Of a stretch of 64,000 bases of DNA, positions 33,645 to 46,439 are shown piece after piece. The notes below the pieces were generated by a model. That model was given only the letters and a program-made list of their open reading frames with translations, ran no database searches and was not told the origin of the DNA. The DNA is from Typhlomys cinereus (lineage: Eukaryota; Chordata; Mammalia; Rodentia; Platacanthomyidae), in contig JALPQD010000293.1 of the NCBI GenBank assembly GCA_023101885.1, positions 2,089,861-2,153,860 on the forward strand, in the 5' to 3' direction. The first letter of the stretch is position 1. Each line of letters opens with the position of its first letter. The translations under genes and the position numbers were made by a program.

Positions 33645-34465
33645 TGCTTGTTTTTTTTTTGTTTCTTTTTTAATTAATTAATTTTATTTTTTCCACTCAT
33701 GCAAACTTAATAGGTACCCCGGTCCCTTCCCTCTCTCCACTCCTCCCCAGACCCCCTTGATCCCTTCCCCCTTTTCCCCTTTCTTCCCCCCCTTTCTCCC
33801 AGTGCCTCCTCTCCCCTCCCATCCCTAGAGCATCCTTTAGTGTGAATGTCAAGCTTCCCTCTGGGTCCTCCTCTCTGATGAGGTGTAAAGAATCAATGGC
33901 ATTGCCTAGAGCCCTTTCTTGTGTTCCTCTTTAGTATAGGAACACTATTGTGGCTGTTAATCCCTTGCTTTTAAGAATCCTATTGCCTGTGATCCATGCT
34001 AGACTTTGAGGGGGTCATTGCTATGTTGTTCACTGGGCAGGTCATGCAAAGTCCTATTATAATTACTTCAGCCCTAACTTGTGTGGAATATTTTGTATAT
34101 CGTTGCTCCTCCCCATCTTTAGGCTCTTACAATTTTACTGCCCCCTCTTCCACATACTTCCCTGAGCTTTAGGACGGGGAGAGATTAGGCTGGCCTGGTT
34201 CCATGTGGTTAATGTAGGGTCTCTGATGTTCTGAATTATGGTCTATTGTTTTTTTTCCCCAGTTTTGCTGTTCCTGCACTGCCCTTGGCTCCATCCCAGT
34301 GGATATTGGATGTCTCCTCCTAGCCAGAAATAAAAGACAATTTAAATAGAGTCTTACTATAAGAGTAGATTCATAGGCAGATGGAATAAGAGTAGGAGAC
34401 TGTGGTGGGGGGTCAGTCTCCCATTTGCAGGATGGTTACCATCTATCTGCCAGTCTAAAAAATAA
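33645..34465 (-). mobile_element. 5'-truncated L1 (3'UTR), minus strand
   Basis: A T-run at about 33650-33675 (poly(A) in sense) is followed by 'actcatgcaaacttaatagg', a pyrimidine-rich tract and L1 3'UTR sequence collinear with 60750-61500. It stops near 'ggatggttaccatctatctgccag'. It is moderately diverged and has no ORF2. No clear TSD seen. Confidence 0.85.
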
Positions 34466-34814
34466 TTTAGAGATGACTGACTGGTTGTTGAAAGAAGGGA
34501 ACAAGCACAATAAGTAGATGCAGCAATTGTTCTATGGAAAGGGGAACTTATTTGGCCAAGTTAGATGAGGACTTCAATACATTTATTTACCAGCTGTTTT
34601 GGTGAGTCTTAATATTAAAATTAAGCTGATTTGAAATTATAAATTGGCTTTTTCTCCATTCATTTGAGATTTTTCTTAGAATATTGATCTGCTCTTAATT
34701 ATAAGCTATAAAATGTTCTCCTTGTGACTAAAACTACCCCCTAAGGAAACAAGAACTGCGTGTCTTCATAATTCCTGTGCCATGTACTTCCATTTTTACT
34801 ATTGTTAAAAGAAC

Positions 34815-35410
34815 TGTTATGGTTATTGAGGCACAGCTGTGAAGAGCCAATGGTTGGAGCAGACCCCTGAACAAGTCTGCAGGTACTTACTTGCTTAATT
34901 GATGTGGAAAACCCAGGCCACAGTGGGTGGTGTTTTCTAATGGTGAACTGGATAATAGGAAATGCAAGGAGTAGGGACTTCCTCTTCCATTTTCCTGTGT
35001 GGACTCGCTCTTGAGTCTACTCTTTGAGCATCATTGCCTTCTTTGTTGCTGCTGCGACTACTTTCTCCATCCTTGGCTGATTCATGAGTCCCACCCTTTC
35101 CACCTTGCCGCTGCTCCCGCTGCTTTTGATGTCTGATGTCATAGCTCTTGCCACAGTTCTTTGCAACATCGGAACCCAGTTGTTCTTCACCAATGCTGAA
35201 AAATGCAATGTTTTAACTCTCCAGTGAGATAGAGAGCCGAGACCACCTTAGAATCCTTTGGCTTTGTGAGACATTACAAGCAAGAATGAAATAGCTACAG
35301 GAGGCTACTTCAAGCGACACTGCTTTTTATTCTGAGCTGATTCAATAAGTTATTTTTGTATATACATTCTATTGATTCTGTTCTTCCAGAGAACTCTTAC
35401 TAATACAGAA
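34815..35410. repeat. Old interspersed repeat, possibly URR1/hAT-like
   Basis: Contains 'cttaattgatgtggaaaacccaggccacagtgggtggtg'-type sequence and ends 'ctgttcttccagagaactcttactaatac', an end typical of common mammalian and rodent dispersed repeats. The 63-residue minus frame at 35017-35208 falls inside it and is not supported as a gene. Class uncertain. Confidence 0.4.
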
Positions 35411-35764
35411 CCTGATCTTATTTCTTAATGCCCTGTAGTCTTATTTAATCAAGAGTTCAAACTTTCTCACATTTTGAATACTCTTCTACAATCAAGTCTT
35501 CAATATTCTTGCTTTTGAACTGATAGATTTCCCAGAAGCTTTCTAAAGAGTTTTTTGAGAACTGTTCTTTTAGGTTTAAAGAGAAATGTTAAAAAGTCAG
35601 ATTTTTTGAAAACTTAAAAATATATTACAAAATAATTATTTTGCCATTTTATGTTATAGGCTAAATATAATTTTTGAAAGTATATAGAGTGCATTGGAAC
35701 TTGCTAGTACCTTCATTGCCTGTGATATGTCTGGCCAACACTATATTTTTTCTTTTTTCAAATA
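35411..35764. other. Anonymous AT-rich sequence
   Basis: No recognised feature. Confidence 0.4.
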
Positions 35765-35772
35765 TGTGTTTA

Positions 35773-35823
<51 letters not shown>

Positions 35824-36055
35824 TGTCAGTGCACCTGACTGTGTGTGCTTGTGGAGGCCCAAGGGTGATATCAGAAACCATTCTGGATTCTGAATTCTAC
35901 CTTATTGCCTACTCTGGGATCTGTATTAGAGATCTAGAATTTCAGGTCATGAATATATCTGCCTGATATTTTTATGTATGATCTGGGTATCCAAATTCTC
36001 ATCCTTTTGCTTGAGAGGAAACAGTTTAACCACCGAACCCTCTCATTGGCCTTCA
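35765..36055 (-). mobile_element. Old B2-superfamily SINE with (GT)n, minus strand
   Basis: A (GT)n tract (about 35777-35828) is the complement of the SINE's CA tail. It is followed by body sequence ('ggaggcccaagggtgatatc', 'gattctgaattctacc') and an eroded head complement ('tttaaccaccgaaccctctc') ending near 36050. The 90-residue frame over the GT tract is spurious. Confidence 0.7.
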
Positions 36056-36719
36056 AATCAGTTTTTAATGTTAAAATTTTATATGATGGAAATAATCAAA
36101 ACATCATTTCAAATGAACTCTCCTTAACATGGCCATTTTATATTCCATTTTATTTGTCATCAACAGACAGTTTTGACTTTTCTCTGATGCCTTCCTGGGA
36201 GTACTTACAAGCAAATATGAAATGTTATTTTCTGATCCTAAACTGATCTCTTCAAATTTCGATAGAGATTGCTGAATACTCTCATTTCCATGACACTATA
36301 TTTGAATGAATTCTACCCGAGTCTCTTCTCAGAGCAGGGTATAACTGGAAAACAGGTACACAGGAAGATTTGGCAGGTGTGTCACCTTTATGATCACACA
36401 TGATCACTCATCTTTAGAGAACAAACATTTGCTTGAATGAATCAGATTGTTCCTTTTTGCAAACACTGACCTGGTAATGATTCAAATGGTTTCAAGTCTT
36501 GGAGTTGGAAAAGTCATTTCCTGGCACATTACAGTGAGATATCTTTGGAAGAGAGGACTTCAGAAATTTGGTACTGGATCTTTGGAACTTTGAGAAGTAC
36601 AATTTGAGATTCTTTGTCAAAATTTTTCAATGCAAAATGCCCTTGATAATGGTACGACTTAGATACAGGTGCCATCTTGAAATCAAAGACGGTTTTGGGC
36701 ACATTTGTAAAGAACTGGT
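36056..36719. other. Anonymous sequence
   Basis: No clear gene or repeat. 36540-36720 might be the edge of the repeat that follows. Confidence 0.4.
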
Positions 36720-36930
36720 GTTAAGGCAAGGCCTTATCAAGCCTGTGGGAGGATACAGGCATGGTGGGGGCACTAATCTCTGGACAGGTAGACAAGACAG
36801 ATAGAGCTGGACCAGTACTTGGTATTTTTTGGTAGATTAGCAGTCTGGCCAGTGGCCATGGTGTGGTCAGCTCCTCCAGCTCTGATTGTTGGTATGAACA
36901 TTACTGCAAATCTGGACTATTAACTATAAT
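36720..36930 (-). repeat. Copy F of the ~350-bp family, minus strand, partial
   Basis: 'gtctggccagtggccatggtgtggtcag' and 'attgttggtatgaac' align with the complement of the 'actgaccacaccat...ggccaagtg' part of copy A. It is diverged and incomplete. Confidence 0.5.
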
Positions 36931-37154
36931 CAGAATTATCACCAGAATTAATCCTAGCTCCCTTAAATTGTTTAGGTCCTGAATTTATCCTCAACATGGA
37001 CAAAGACTGCAATACTAATCAAATATTATTGTTATACTTGTTTAGAAAGTCAGCCCAAATCTAACTAAAGAGGGAATTTCTAAAATACACTCTGTTTAAT
37101 GTCATAATGATGCCTAAAATTTTTATATTGTGGTATACTTTTTAATGTTATTCA

Positions 37155-37345
37155 ATGCCCCTCCCCAATACTGGGGATTCAGTCTAGGACTTCATACAAG
37201 AGAGGAGGTAAGGGCTCTACATGGAGATGCATACCTGGTATATTTTTTCATTTTCATTTTGAAAAAGGGTCTAACTAAATTTTCTTGCTAGGTTGAACTC
37301 CCTCAATCTCATAATGGGTGGGATTATATGCCTGTGACACAAAGA
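37155..37345 (-). mobile_element. B4-like SINE (ID-B1 fusion), minus strand
   Basis: 'caatactggggattcagtctaggacttcatac' is the complement of an ID-type head. It is followed by 'gaaaaagggtctaactaaat' and 'ctcataatgggtgggattatatgcctgtg', the complement of B1. This ID-plus-B1 order is the structure of rodent B4. Confidence 0.65.
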
Positions 37346-38629
37346 CCTATCCTGGGTCTTTTCACATAGTATAATATCGACAGCATTTCTACTAAGTCAT
37401 GGTGGCTAGGCCAGAATCCCTTCACCTTAACAAATTATTTTCTCTTGAACCCACCAAATTGCCCCTAGTCTCAGTTCCTGAGGCTATGATGTGGTCGCCC
37501 TCTGTCATTTGTCAGGTCTTTTTAGCCAGATGTCCCTAGACTCCTAACATTTCTATGTAGCGATAACACCCACTTTTCTGTCAGTGCCCACTTTTTTTCT
37601 TAGATTTATAGGCCAGTCCACACTTCCTCCCCTACTATAAAGATCCATGTAGTACCTGAAGTATCTGTTCTCAGTCTCTTCACATAAAGAGTACTTCACA
37701 GTTTATTCATGCAAACTTGGTAGATGAATGTAAGCATGGAAAGAAAAAAAATTATACACAAAGTCCATACAGTGCTTGGCTGTTGAATATAATTATCAAA
37801 GTAGGAGAAGGAAACCGAAAATCTCTGCTTCAGTTCTTATTCAAAGGAAGAACAAGGCTGAGTATCAAAACCATCAAAGACTAGGGACTTTCAACAGAGC
37901 CCCTTAGAGAAAAGAATGCAAATATTTAAATCATAATTATCCACCTTTAGGCCCAGCTGTCTCTAGAATAAAGCTGAAAAGAAGGCAAAAATGAACTTAT
38001 CTATATTCTAACCAAGAAAGACTTGAAATGTTTTCCCTTTATTCAGTCTTTTCTAACTCTTTTTGAAAATCCTTAAAATCAATATTGCAATTAGTTCTTT
38101 ATTATGTCTGCCTTCCTTACTAGTCAGTAATCCTCACAAAGACCCTCTTACTAACTCTAGTGCCTCACATAGAATAAATGCTCAGTAATTGAAGATGGTG
38201 CCTAAGACTAGAATGATTCTTTAATCCCCTTACCAAATGAGGTAATTCATTTTGAATGTATTTTGAGCTGCCATTATGAGCCTTGACAACTAGCTTATAG
38301 CAGCAGGCAAAGAGAAATCTTTTTGTTGTTGAAGTTCTCAGAATAGTGTTCAAAATAGCCTCAAAGAGAACAGAGACACTTGCCCACTACCTTTCTCAGC
38401 TGCTCTGTTTAATCTCTGGCAGATCACTTCAGACTCCACTGTCCATAATGCTTTTATAGTTCAATATACTGCTCTCAGAGACAATCAATTTTAAATAAAT
38501 TTTATCATGGAAATTCTTTTTCTTTGTCTAGATCTTTCCTAAATAACAAGAGTCCAGGTATTTTCTTATATTTGAAATCCAGTTCTCAATAATAATGCAA
38601 TAATTCTGTTTCTTGAAAACTGATACATG
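37346..38629. other. Anonymous sequence
   Basis: No recognised gene. 37430-37740 includes 'ctactataaagatcc' and could be old LTR debris, but nothing decisive is visible. Confidence 0.35.
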
Positions 38630-39560
38630 CCATGTTTATTGCAACAATAGCAAACAAATGGAACCACTGTAGATGTCCATCCACAGATGGATGATAAGGA
38701 AGTGTTACATATATCAAGTTACTTGAATGCAACTTAGATACATATCCAACTGGATATGTATTACCTGGAGCTTTGGCACAAACCAGGGAAGAGTTGTACA
38801 GTTAAGACAAGCCCAAAGCAATTATGTGGGAGATTACATAATTGATATGGGAGGGCCCAACCCTTGGTGAGCGGGATCTTTTCTTGAGAAGGTGGACAGA
38901 ATGGAGACGGTTGGGTCAGTACTTGTGCATACTTCAGTAGTGTCACAGTCTGGCACATGAGAAAGTTTTCACCTCTTTCAACAATTCATGTGCATATGTT
39001 ATGGCTAGTCCCCTCTGCTGTATGAATTCTCCTACCATGCTGATGAATGGTAATCAACTATTGTGAGCAAGAACAGATACTTCTCTTAAGTTCCCAGGTC
39101 ATATATGTGTCAGTAAAATGAAGAGAAATTGCAGCATATACATACAGAAATTTTACTCATCTCTAAAATAAATGAAATTTTCAGGAAAATGGATAGTCTG
39201 GAAAGTAGTTTATTAAAGGATGTAATTCAGTCTCAAAAAACAAAAATGCATGTTGTCTCTTAAATACAGATCCTAGCTTGTAACATATACATGTATGTAT
39301 ATAAATGTCTGGACATGTGGGTAAAGCCTAGAAACAAGAAAGAGACAAAAAAAAAAAAGGGTAAAGAAGTGATGAAAAATAGGGGAAGGGACAGAGAGGG
39401 AGAAATGTGAACTGAAATGAAAAGGAAACTGATGGGGAAAGATACAAAGATGATGAGGGAAATACATAAGAAATATAGAGAGACAGGATTGAGGAAAGTG
39501 AGAACCCTTTCTATAGCATACTCTTTGAAATATCATGATAATAACTAAGACTTCCTATGC
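38630..39560 (+). mobile_element. Old L1 3' end, split by a later repeat
   Basis: 38630-38757 reads as ORF2 C-terminus ('catgtttattgcaacaatagc', MFIATIANKWNHCRCPS-like). 39117-39330 continues with the 'gaaattttcaggaaaatggatag...ctggaaag' and 'gatcctagcttgtaac' motifs typical of rodent L1 3' ends, then a purine-rich 3' end to about 39560. Copy E of the ~350-bp family (38758-39116) sits between the halves. The L1 is therefore older than that repeat copy. Confidence 0.65.
38758..39116 (-). repeat. Copy E of the ~350-bp family, minus strand
   Basis: Aligns with the complement of copies A and B across nearly the full length: 'gtgggagattacataattg', 'gatatgggagggcccaaccc', 'cctaccatgctgatgaatgg'. 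Inserted into an old L1. The 65-residue frame here is incidental. Confidence 0.65.
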
Positions 39561-42500
39561 TGAATAAAAATATGATAATAAAGCTGGAAAAGACTCATGA
39601 TCTCTCAGTCTACCAGCTCAGAGTTACTTTAGAAATGGGTGACAATTATGTGACTTATGCTTCAAAAAGGTTTTCCTGATATTTGTACTTCCTGTCAGCT
39701 TAGAGAAAAACACACGTTTTTCCGTATGTAGAAGGTAATACTGCGACTATTGATTTTCTCTGAATTAAATTTCCTAAATTTCATAATTTTATATGAGAGT
39801 AGAAAAAGCAAAGTGAAATAATACTTACTTTTAAAACCACATTCCTTAACAGTAAAGATGCCAATTCTTTGATTTAAAGCTTTTTCTTTCAGTTTTTAAA
39901 TAAAGAACTCATGGATATTCACTTACTAAGCTCCTTTTCTTTTAACCTGTTTTCTACCTATAAGGAAAACCTTAAAGTTAAAAATATTAGGGGTCAAAAA
40001 TTTAAATGCTGGTTATTCAATTGATTTTCATCAGAGTGAAATTTTCTACATACGTGTTAGCGTAATTGCTTACTTTTCATTGTTTGTGATTACAGTCCTG
40101 TAACAAATTCAAGAACATGCTAGGTAAGAAATCACAGGAAAGGAGTGAGTAGTGTGAATCTTATTTAGTACAGATGTGACATCACTGTAATTTTGTGATG
40201 GAAACATATTTTTTGCTTGACACAGTAATGTTGAAAATTTAAATCCAAGTCCAGCAACACTTTTCCAAAGTCCCATCTCCAGGAAGTGGCAGTAGAGAAA
40301 GGATTTTTCCATTGACTAATTCTCAGGCTTAAAGACAACATCACAGAAAAATGCCTGTTCAGAGCAATCTATTCTTTCAAATACATACTTTTAAATGACA
40401 CCTCTAAGGAAAAGTCTGGAGGAAATTTTATGTTTAATAAGACATAATGTTTTATACTTTTAATAATTATACCTTTATTATCTATCTGTTTTTATTCATC
40501 AAAAAATCTACTGAGCTCTTGTAATTTTCAAAGATCTTTGTATTAGCTAACAACAGACACATGTCTCAGATTTGGTCCCCGACTCTGTCTCTTTGTTCTT
40601 TTCAAATACTTTTAATACAGCTATTTATTCTTACACTGAAAGGAAACTGAGCTTATTTTATGTTCATAAATAAATAAAATAGCGAGTCCATTATCCTAAT
40701 GCAATTTAGTTTTAAAATCATAATAAAAACACATGATAAAACATTTACCAACTTTTAAGAAAACCACTGAAGTTCTGAGTAATTTCCCATTGTCACAAAA
40801 AGACATGCAAAATGTTTTTTATGTAGCAAAATGAAGTACGCTGACCATTAAACCTCTATGCCACACTCTCTAGTGTCCTGGGATCCATTATGCAACTCTT
40901 CGTGTTTGTAAATTTCACTAACTTAGGTTTCCTGAATAAGTAGGATAAGACTATATTTGTCCTCTTATAATTGGCATGGCATCCTCACATTTCATCCATG
41001 CCGCAGTACACATTAGAGCAAAAGCAATCTCTACTAGCACTTAATTTTAATTTATTTAAATCTTCAACGTTTTATTTTTTCTTTCTGCCTTATTCCCTTA
41101 ACCTAGTAATCATTTTTTTTGGGGGGGTTAGAAAACTCACCATAGTCAGTGTCCTTTTTCCATCACAGAGTATTTACAAGGCCCCAAATCTGAAACACCA
41201 GAAAAGTTGTAGGAGTTTAATATCTGTGACTGCATATGTATTTTTAGAGAATATGAATTTGCTACTTCTGCTCAAATTCTCCTTTTGTCCCACTTATTTT
41301 GAACAAACCTTGACTGACTGTTACAGATTAGCATATTCAGTTTGTACTTAATCTAAAATTCTTCTTGGTATTTGCTTACACATTAACTCATTAGTTTGTT
41401 ACAAAATGACTCATGAATACATACTGTATATGAGGTACTTGCATGTAGTGTGGTTCACTGTTAGGAAGAATCATGAAACATGCAGATTATGGTGCCATCA
41501 GAATTACAGTTTCATGGTGAAGTTAGATATATTTTAACAATTTCAAATATACAGCTATGGGAAAGGGGAGATGAAAGTAATTACTATAAGGTCTGTAGCT
41601 GCATGATAGATATCACCCCAAACAAAAACATTTCATGTAAAAACATGAGATTGAAGTTGGTATTTAAAAACAAGTTAAAACTGAGTTAGAAGAAGGAAAT
41701 AAGAGAATGTTCCAAGGAAAACAAATAAGTGGGAAAGGTACTTCAGTAAAAGAAAATAGGAGAGAAAAAGAACTAGAAGTCAACTGGCATGTGAGGGAAA
41801 CAGAACTTGAGGGCTTTGAAGGCAAGACTCAGTTACGTTGTAGGGTTGTGGCTATGGGAAACCACATAGACAGAACCAGTGTGTGCAGACTGTGTAGTTA
41901 GAAATGTGTTTTTGTTGTTTAAAATGGGGATACCTTAAATATTTGTGAAAATGGCAAGAATAAGATGAAGAAAATGGTAGGAGCTAAAACCACATTGCAA
42001 TTAATAGTAAGATTAGGACTGAATGGTGAGTTTTAGCAGTTCACAGAGATGTCTTCAAATTCTGGATTGCATGAAAAACTGAATGTTGACACTAGCTGTA
42101 TAAATACTGGGAGTAGAATTGTAGGAAGAAAGATCATAGGCTTAGTATGAGACCTGGGAAGGTTTAGTTTATATGGTTTATGGAGAGTTTCAGGCAAGAA
42201 GCAGACTCTGAAGGTTTTAGGCTGAGTCATATGATATTTATTATCTTAATGATGATTAATCTTTGTTTTCTAAGTATTGAGAAATTGTGTCCAGAATACC
42301 TGACAGTAATAATGAAGAAAAAATATATATTGGCTTATAGTTTCACTGTTTAATTATGGCTTCAGTGGAATATCACTGTAATGGGGACTTGCATCAACTC
42401 TCAAGTTTTCATATCACAGCAGATTAGAGGCAGAGAATGATGGGAAATGAAGTTAAGAATACCTCCAATGCCAGCATTAAGTTACTTCCTTTTCCGTCTA

Positions 42501-44462
42501 GACCCCACCTACCAGTGTTTCCAGAACTTCTCACCTACCAGGGACCAAGGGAAAATTTCACTCTTACACAATAACTACGGGAATTTTTCAAGGTGAATAA
42601 TTTGGTATACATATGTATATAAATATATATATGCATATATATATGTATATGTATATTTACAATGGCCAACCAACTTTTTCATGAATGAATCCATAGTACT
42701 GCTTTTAAGATTGTGGAGCATACATTTTCTATGTGCTCAACTTTTGTGGTACCTGAAACTGACGTAATTCTTTAGAAATAGATAGGTGTCATTTGCTTCG
42801 TCCATTTTAGTAAAGTCATCACACTTGTTTAAGTTTATGCTGATGCCCCTATTGCTGTACTTGGTTTGTGGCCAGGAGGTGGTGGTTCAAGGTGCCCTCC
42901 CTTCACCATCATGCAAGAAGTATACATCACCAAACTCACTGGAAACAGCTCAAGAAAGGCATACAGGGGTCTGAATTTCTTCAAAAAATTTCCAAAAAAT
43001 TCTCTAAAATCTGGGAACCACTAACACAGAAAAGATGTTCTTAGCTCAATATCTGGTTTGGATGGCCAGCAAATACTATTTTTTGAATACTCTTGGACCA
43101 TTTTTCTCTGGACTGATAGCATTTAAGACCCATTAGATTTGCTTACCAATCAGTAGGCTTGAAAGAGATTAACTTTTTCTGAACTTTAAATTAATTTTTA
43201 TATTACACCTAAATGTTCAATATTAGGGGAACTAAAGCTTTTGTTGGAGAAGAATTTTCAGGAGTAAAAACAAATCATGAGTAAAACTTGCACCACAGGA
43301 AATTGTTCAATCATAATAAGTAGCTAGGCAAATTGAAACTAGCTTATAAACTATATTTTAAGATTTTTTTTTTAGAAACTTCTATACTTTTTTTCAAACT
43401 TTAGAAAAATTTAGGATATGAAACTTTGACACTCAGTGTTGTCATTTTACATGTATGAAATAGTTTGTTACAAATTTAAGCATAAAAATTGATAGTAGCA
43501 GAAAGAAATGATATAGTCTTTGCCATCACAAAATCATGCGTGTACTTATATGAATGTTGCCACTGAGTTTGACTTTCAAAAATGCAAATGCAGTCATTAT
43601 TTATGATTGAACCATTTGTGTGATTCAACTATACAGCCTTATCATTCAAATTCACTGACAGCTAATTAAGTACTCTCTCAATAGGAGAAACGTAGCATTC
43701 ATTTTACTCAAATAGACTGCTAGGGGGGGAAATATTAAATTTCAATGCTAGTCACCTTGTTTCTTTGAATTCATAGGGGGAAAACTCAACATATTTAAAA
43801 TTAATAAGATGCTGAATATTTATTCAAATAGATCCAGTCATTTCACTCACTTGAAAGAATAAGATTTCTAACTTTTTGCTTGGTGTCTCAATTTTAGTAA
43901 TGATTACAACAGTTTTAAAATTATTCATTATTCAGAGCATATCACCTTTTCCAGAAAAATGAAATTCTATTGATTTTCACAGGAAAGGATTTCAGGTGTT
44001 TAATGGTTTCCACATCAAAATAGGCTTCAATAATTATTATTTCTCATTGCAACCTCTATTCTAATGATATACATGAGAATTATTCAGAGTCTGAAAATTG
44101 CAGGATTCAGGTCTACTTTAGGATTTATGTACTTCAATTGTGCAAAAAAAAAAACCATTCAAGGCACACTGTAGATAAGCAGTGAACAATTTGTGAATCA
44201 CTGTATATAACATGGTCAAGTGAAGCAACTCCTAAAGTATATTTTAGAGGAAATGGATTAATACAACTCTTCATAATAATTGTGTTATCTTCATCCAGAT
44301 TATGGGGAAAGTATTAGACAAGAAGTTTCTCTGTTAAAGCCCGTGACCCATTATCGAATAAGATTCTTGTCAAAACATTTGAATTCCACAAACTTTGAGA
44401 CTTTAAAGGACTAGCATTAAATTGCTACTTTGGTCAATCATCCTTATCTTTCTTCAAGCATA
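39561..44462. other. Long anonymous AT-rich stretch
   Basis: Nearly 5 kb without a recognisable gene, RNA or young repeat. An (AT)n/TATA-like palindromic patch lies at about 42600-42655. 40971-41351 has a 126-codon plus-strand frame with no protein features. 41690-42050 is purine-rich and may be an old LINE2-like remnant (weak). 42786-42974 is a 62-codon frame without support. Confidence 0.4.
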
Positions 44463-44815
44463 AGAAATGAATGTCGGGGGCTGGAGAGGTGGCTCAGGGA
44501 TTAAGCTTTTGCCTTGCAGGCGGAAGGTCCTGAGTTCTGATCCCAGATCCCATGTATAGACACCAGGCAGAAACAGGGGCAGCCTGCGTTTCTGGTCCTG
44601 GTAGGGTGGAGCCTGTGAATCCCGGGGCAGAGTAAACAAGGAAGAGGTGGAAATGGTCCATGGTGGTTCCTGAATTTGTCCGTGGTTCTACACACATACA
44701 TACATACACACACATACATACACACACATACATACACACACTCATACACGCACAATCAAATAAATAATAAAAATGATAAAAATTTAAAAAATGTTTAAAA
44801 AAAGAAATGAAAGTC
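44463..44815 (+). mobile_element. B2-like SINE, copy S3, with TSD
   Basis: Flanked by agaaatgaatgtc (44463-44475) and agaaatgaaagtc (44803-44815), one mismatch. Full-length with head 'ggctggagaggtggctcagg', body carrying the 'agtaaacaagg' insertion, and a CA/TACA tail (44690-44750) with AAATAAATAATAAAA. Several CpGs have decayed to TpG, so it is older than S1, S4 and S6. Confidence 0.9.
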
Positions 44816-45197
44816 CTTTGGAGAGTGTTCTTATTAGATCTAGATTTTTTTTCTGTTTATCTATATCACCTAAGTACTCATCTTTCTTTTAAAGTTGACA
44901 TCACATCTGCAGATACAGTCTATACTTGTATGGCATTTCACCAACTAACACTGTTGAACAATTTCAAAACATGTGAAAAACTATTGATTTATGAGGAGGT
45001 GTTATGTTTAAACAAATCATCCTTTAATACTGTTGTTCATTAATGCGCATACATACATGTGACTTGTAAGAAGTTAAATCATCTTATCACAAATAATTTG
45101 GTTCAATTCATATAGCCTATAGTTCTAGAAATACAGTTTGCCTCAAAATCACTGTTCAGTTCAGGAGGCATTTGGTAGAAATTCAGTAGAGTGCTTT
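44816..45197. other. Anonymous AT-rich sequence
   Basis: No recognised feature. A 78-codon plus frame at 44807-45043 begins in the SINE tail and has no support. Confidence 0.4.
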
Positions 45198-45290
45198 CTA
45201 TTGTTGGAACCGAAGTTCCCTTTGGGCCCCTTACCCAGACCCTGAAGAGACACGAGAACCACTAGGTTGCTGTAAAGACAAGAGGTAAGC

Positions 45291-45296
45291 TTTATT
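45291..45296 (-). terminator. LTR polyadenylation signal AATAAA
   Basis: TTTATT on the plus strand reads AATAAA in LTR sense, followed by 'gcttacctcttgtctttaca' towards U5. Its distance of about 75 bp from the TATA box fits a short R region. Confidence 0.75.
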
Positions 45297-45366
45297 AATC
45301 TAGCGCGCTAGGACCGTCTCCCTGCTCAGGCAAAAGAGACCGGCCCCGACTGGATTTGGGGCAAGG

Positions 45367-45374
45367 TTTTTATA
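45367..45374 (-). promoter_or_regulatory. LTR TATA box
   Basis: TTTTTATA on the plus strand is TATAAAAA in LTR sense. It lies about 250 bp into the LTR, downstream of the GC-rich U3. Whether it is active is unknown. Confidence 0.7.
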
Positions 45375-45633
45375 GGAAAGCAACTGCATTGAGCAAATAC
45401 ATTCTGCAAAAATTTTCACTACACACAGGGAAGTTGAGTCGGTTCACAGATGTTCTGGCCGATAACCTTGCCCTGGGCGGTTCCCGGCCTGCCCAGGGGG
45501 AGAAGTCCAAAGGGTGAGTCAGGCAGGCAGGCTCTGGTCAGCACGCCCGCAGTGAGTTGGCGCCGGCGGGAGATTTGAATTTTGCGCCGGCGGGAACTTG
45601 GGCTTCATAGAGGGAACCTGGGTTCCACACTAT

Positions 45634-46439
45634 CAAGTCCCAATGTGATGTTGATACTCTTTTCAGATTCCAAAATCATGTTTGCTTTTACTATGTCTCT
45701 GGTTCTTTAAGTGAAATTAAGGCAATGGTATTCATAAATGGATGCAGTTTTGTTCATTCCATTGTTATAATTATACAATTGATCAGTTTTGTAGTATTTT
45801 TAGAAGCAACATCTCTTAACTGATACATAAAACATGAACATTGAACTTATAAATGGAGCATCACATGATTTTTCGATATATATAATGTGATTCCAATGAA
45901 ATCAGTTGAATACAAAGAATAATATTAATTTTAACATAACTGTTAAAACAATATAGAAAAGAAAAATTAAAGGTCTTTCAGCTATACTTGGAATGTCTAT
46001 ATTCTTTCTATCTTTGCTTTGACATACAAAACTCTTTTCTGTGAATTCACGAGCAAGCTTTTATTGTTCTCTCTTTTTTTCTGAATGTGTCTCCCTTGAG
46101 TTTTGGGAAAATGCGCTTGGTATGCCACTTAGAAGCAGCTTGACAGGTTGAAATTAAGCCTTTAGAATTACTTAAGGGAATCCTTGAGCTACCTTGTATG
46201 AGCTGAACTAATTGAAATGGAGAAACTGAGCCCATATTGTTAGACTACTTTTCTGGACAGGTGGATGTAAAGATTTAGTTCAGTATCTTGGTAGAATGGC
46301 AAGTTGGGAAGATACCCCACTATCAGCTCTTCCTATGGTATAATTTGGCTCATTTCCTTACCTCCCGGTGTTGATATGAACTCTCCTGTCGTTGCAGTTT
46401 TCCTGCATTGTCACCAATAAATTCACAACCAAACTACCT
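45634..46439. other. Anonymous sequence
   Basis: AT-rich, with no recognised gene or repeat. The 62-codon minus frame at 46047-46235 has no support. Confidence 0.4.

Larger units (their letters stand above)
45198..45633 (-). mobile_element. Solo LTR of an endogenous retrovirus, minus strand, 4-bp TSD
   Basis: The 428-bp LTR (45202-45629) starts TGTTGGAACC and ends GGTTCCACA, short near-perfect terminal inverted repeats. It is flanked by the 4-bp duplication CTAT (45198-45201, 45630-45633), the size usual for gammaretrovirus-like ERVs. On the minus strand it has a TATA box TATAAAAA (45374-45367) and a polyadenylation signal AATAAA (45296-45291), in the order U3, R, U5. It is GC- and CpG-rich against AT-rich flanks, including 'gcgccggcggga' repeated twice near 45560 and 45581. 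No gag, pol or env sequence is adjacent. It is the product of LTR-LTR recombination. Confidence 0.9.

Noticed and set aside
35017..35208. 63-codon basic minus frame
   Set aside because: Inside an old interspersed repeat with no support from codon structure or homology that I can recognise.
40971..41351. 126-codon plus frame in otherwise gene-free DNA
   Set aside because: Hydrophobic, AT-driven composition, no motif, no splice or promoter context; chance opening is likely.
39561..44462. Possible exon or gene in the long repeat-free stretch
   Set aside because: No frame shows coding character, no recognisable domain, and no promoter or CpG island is visible.
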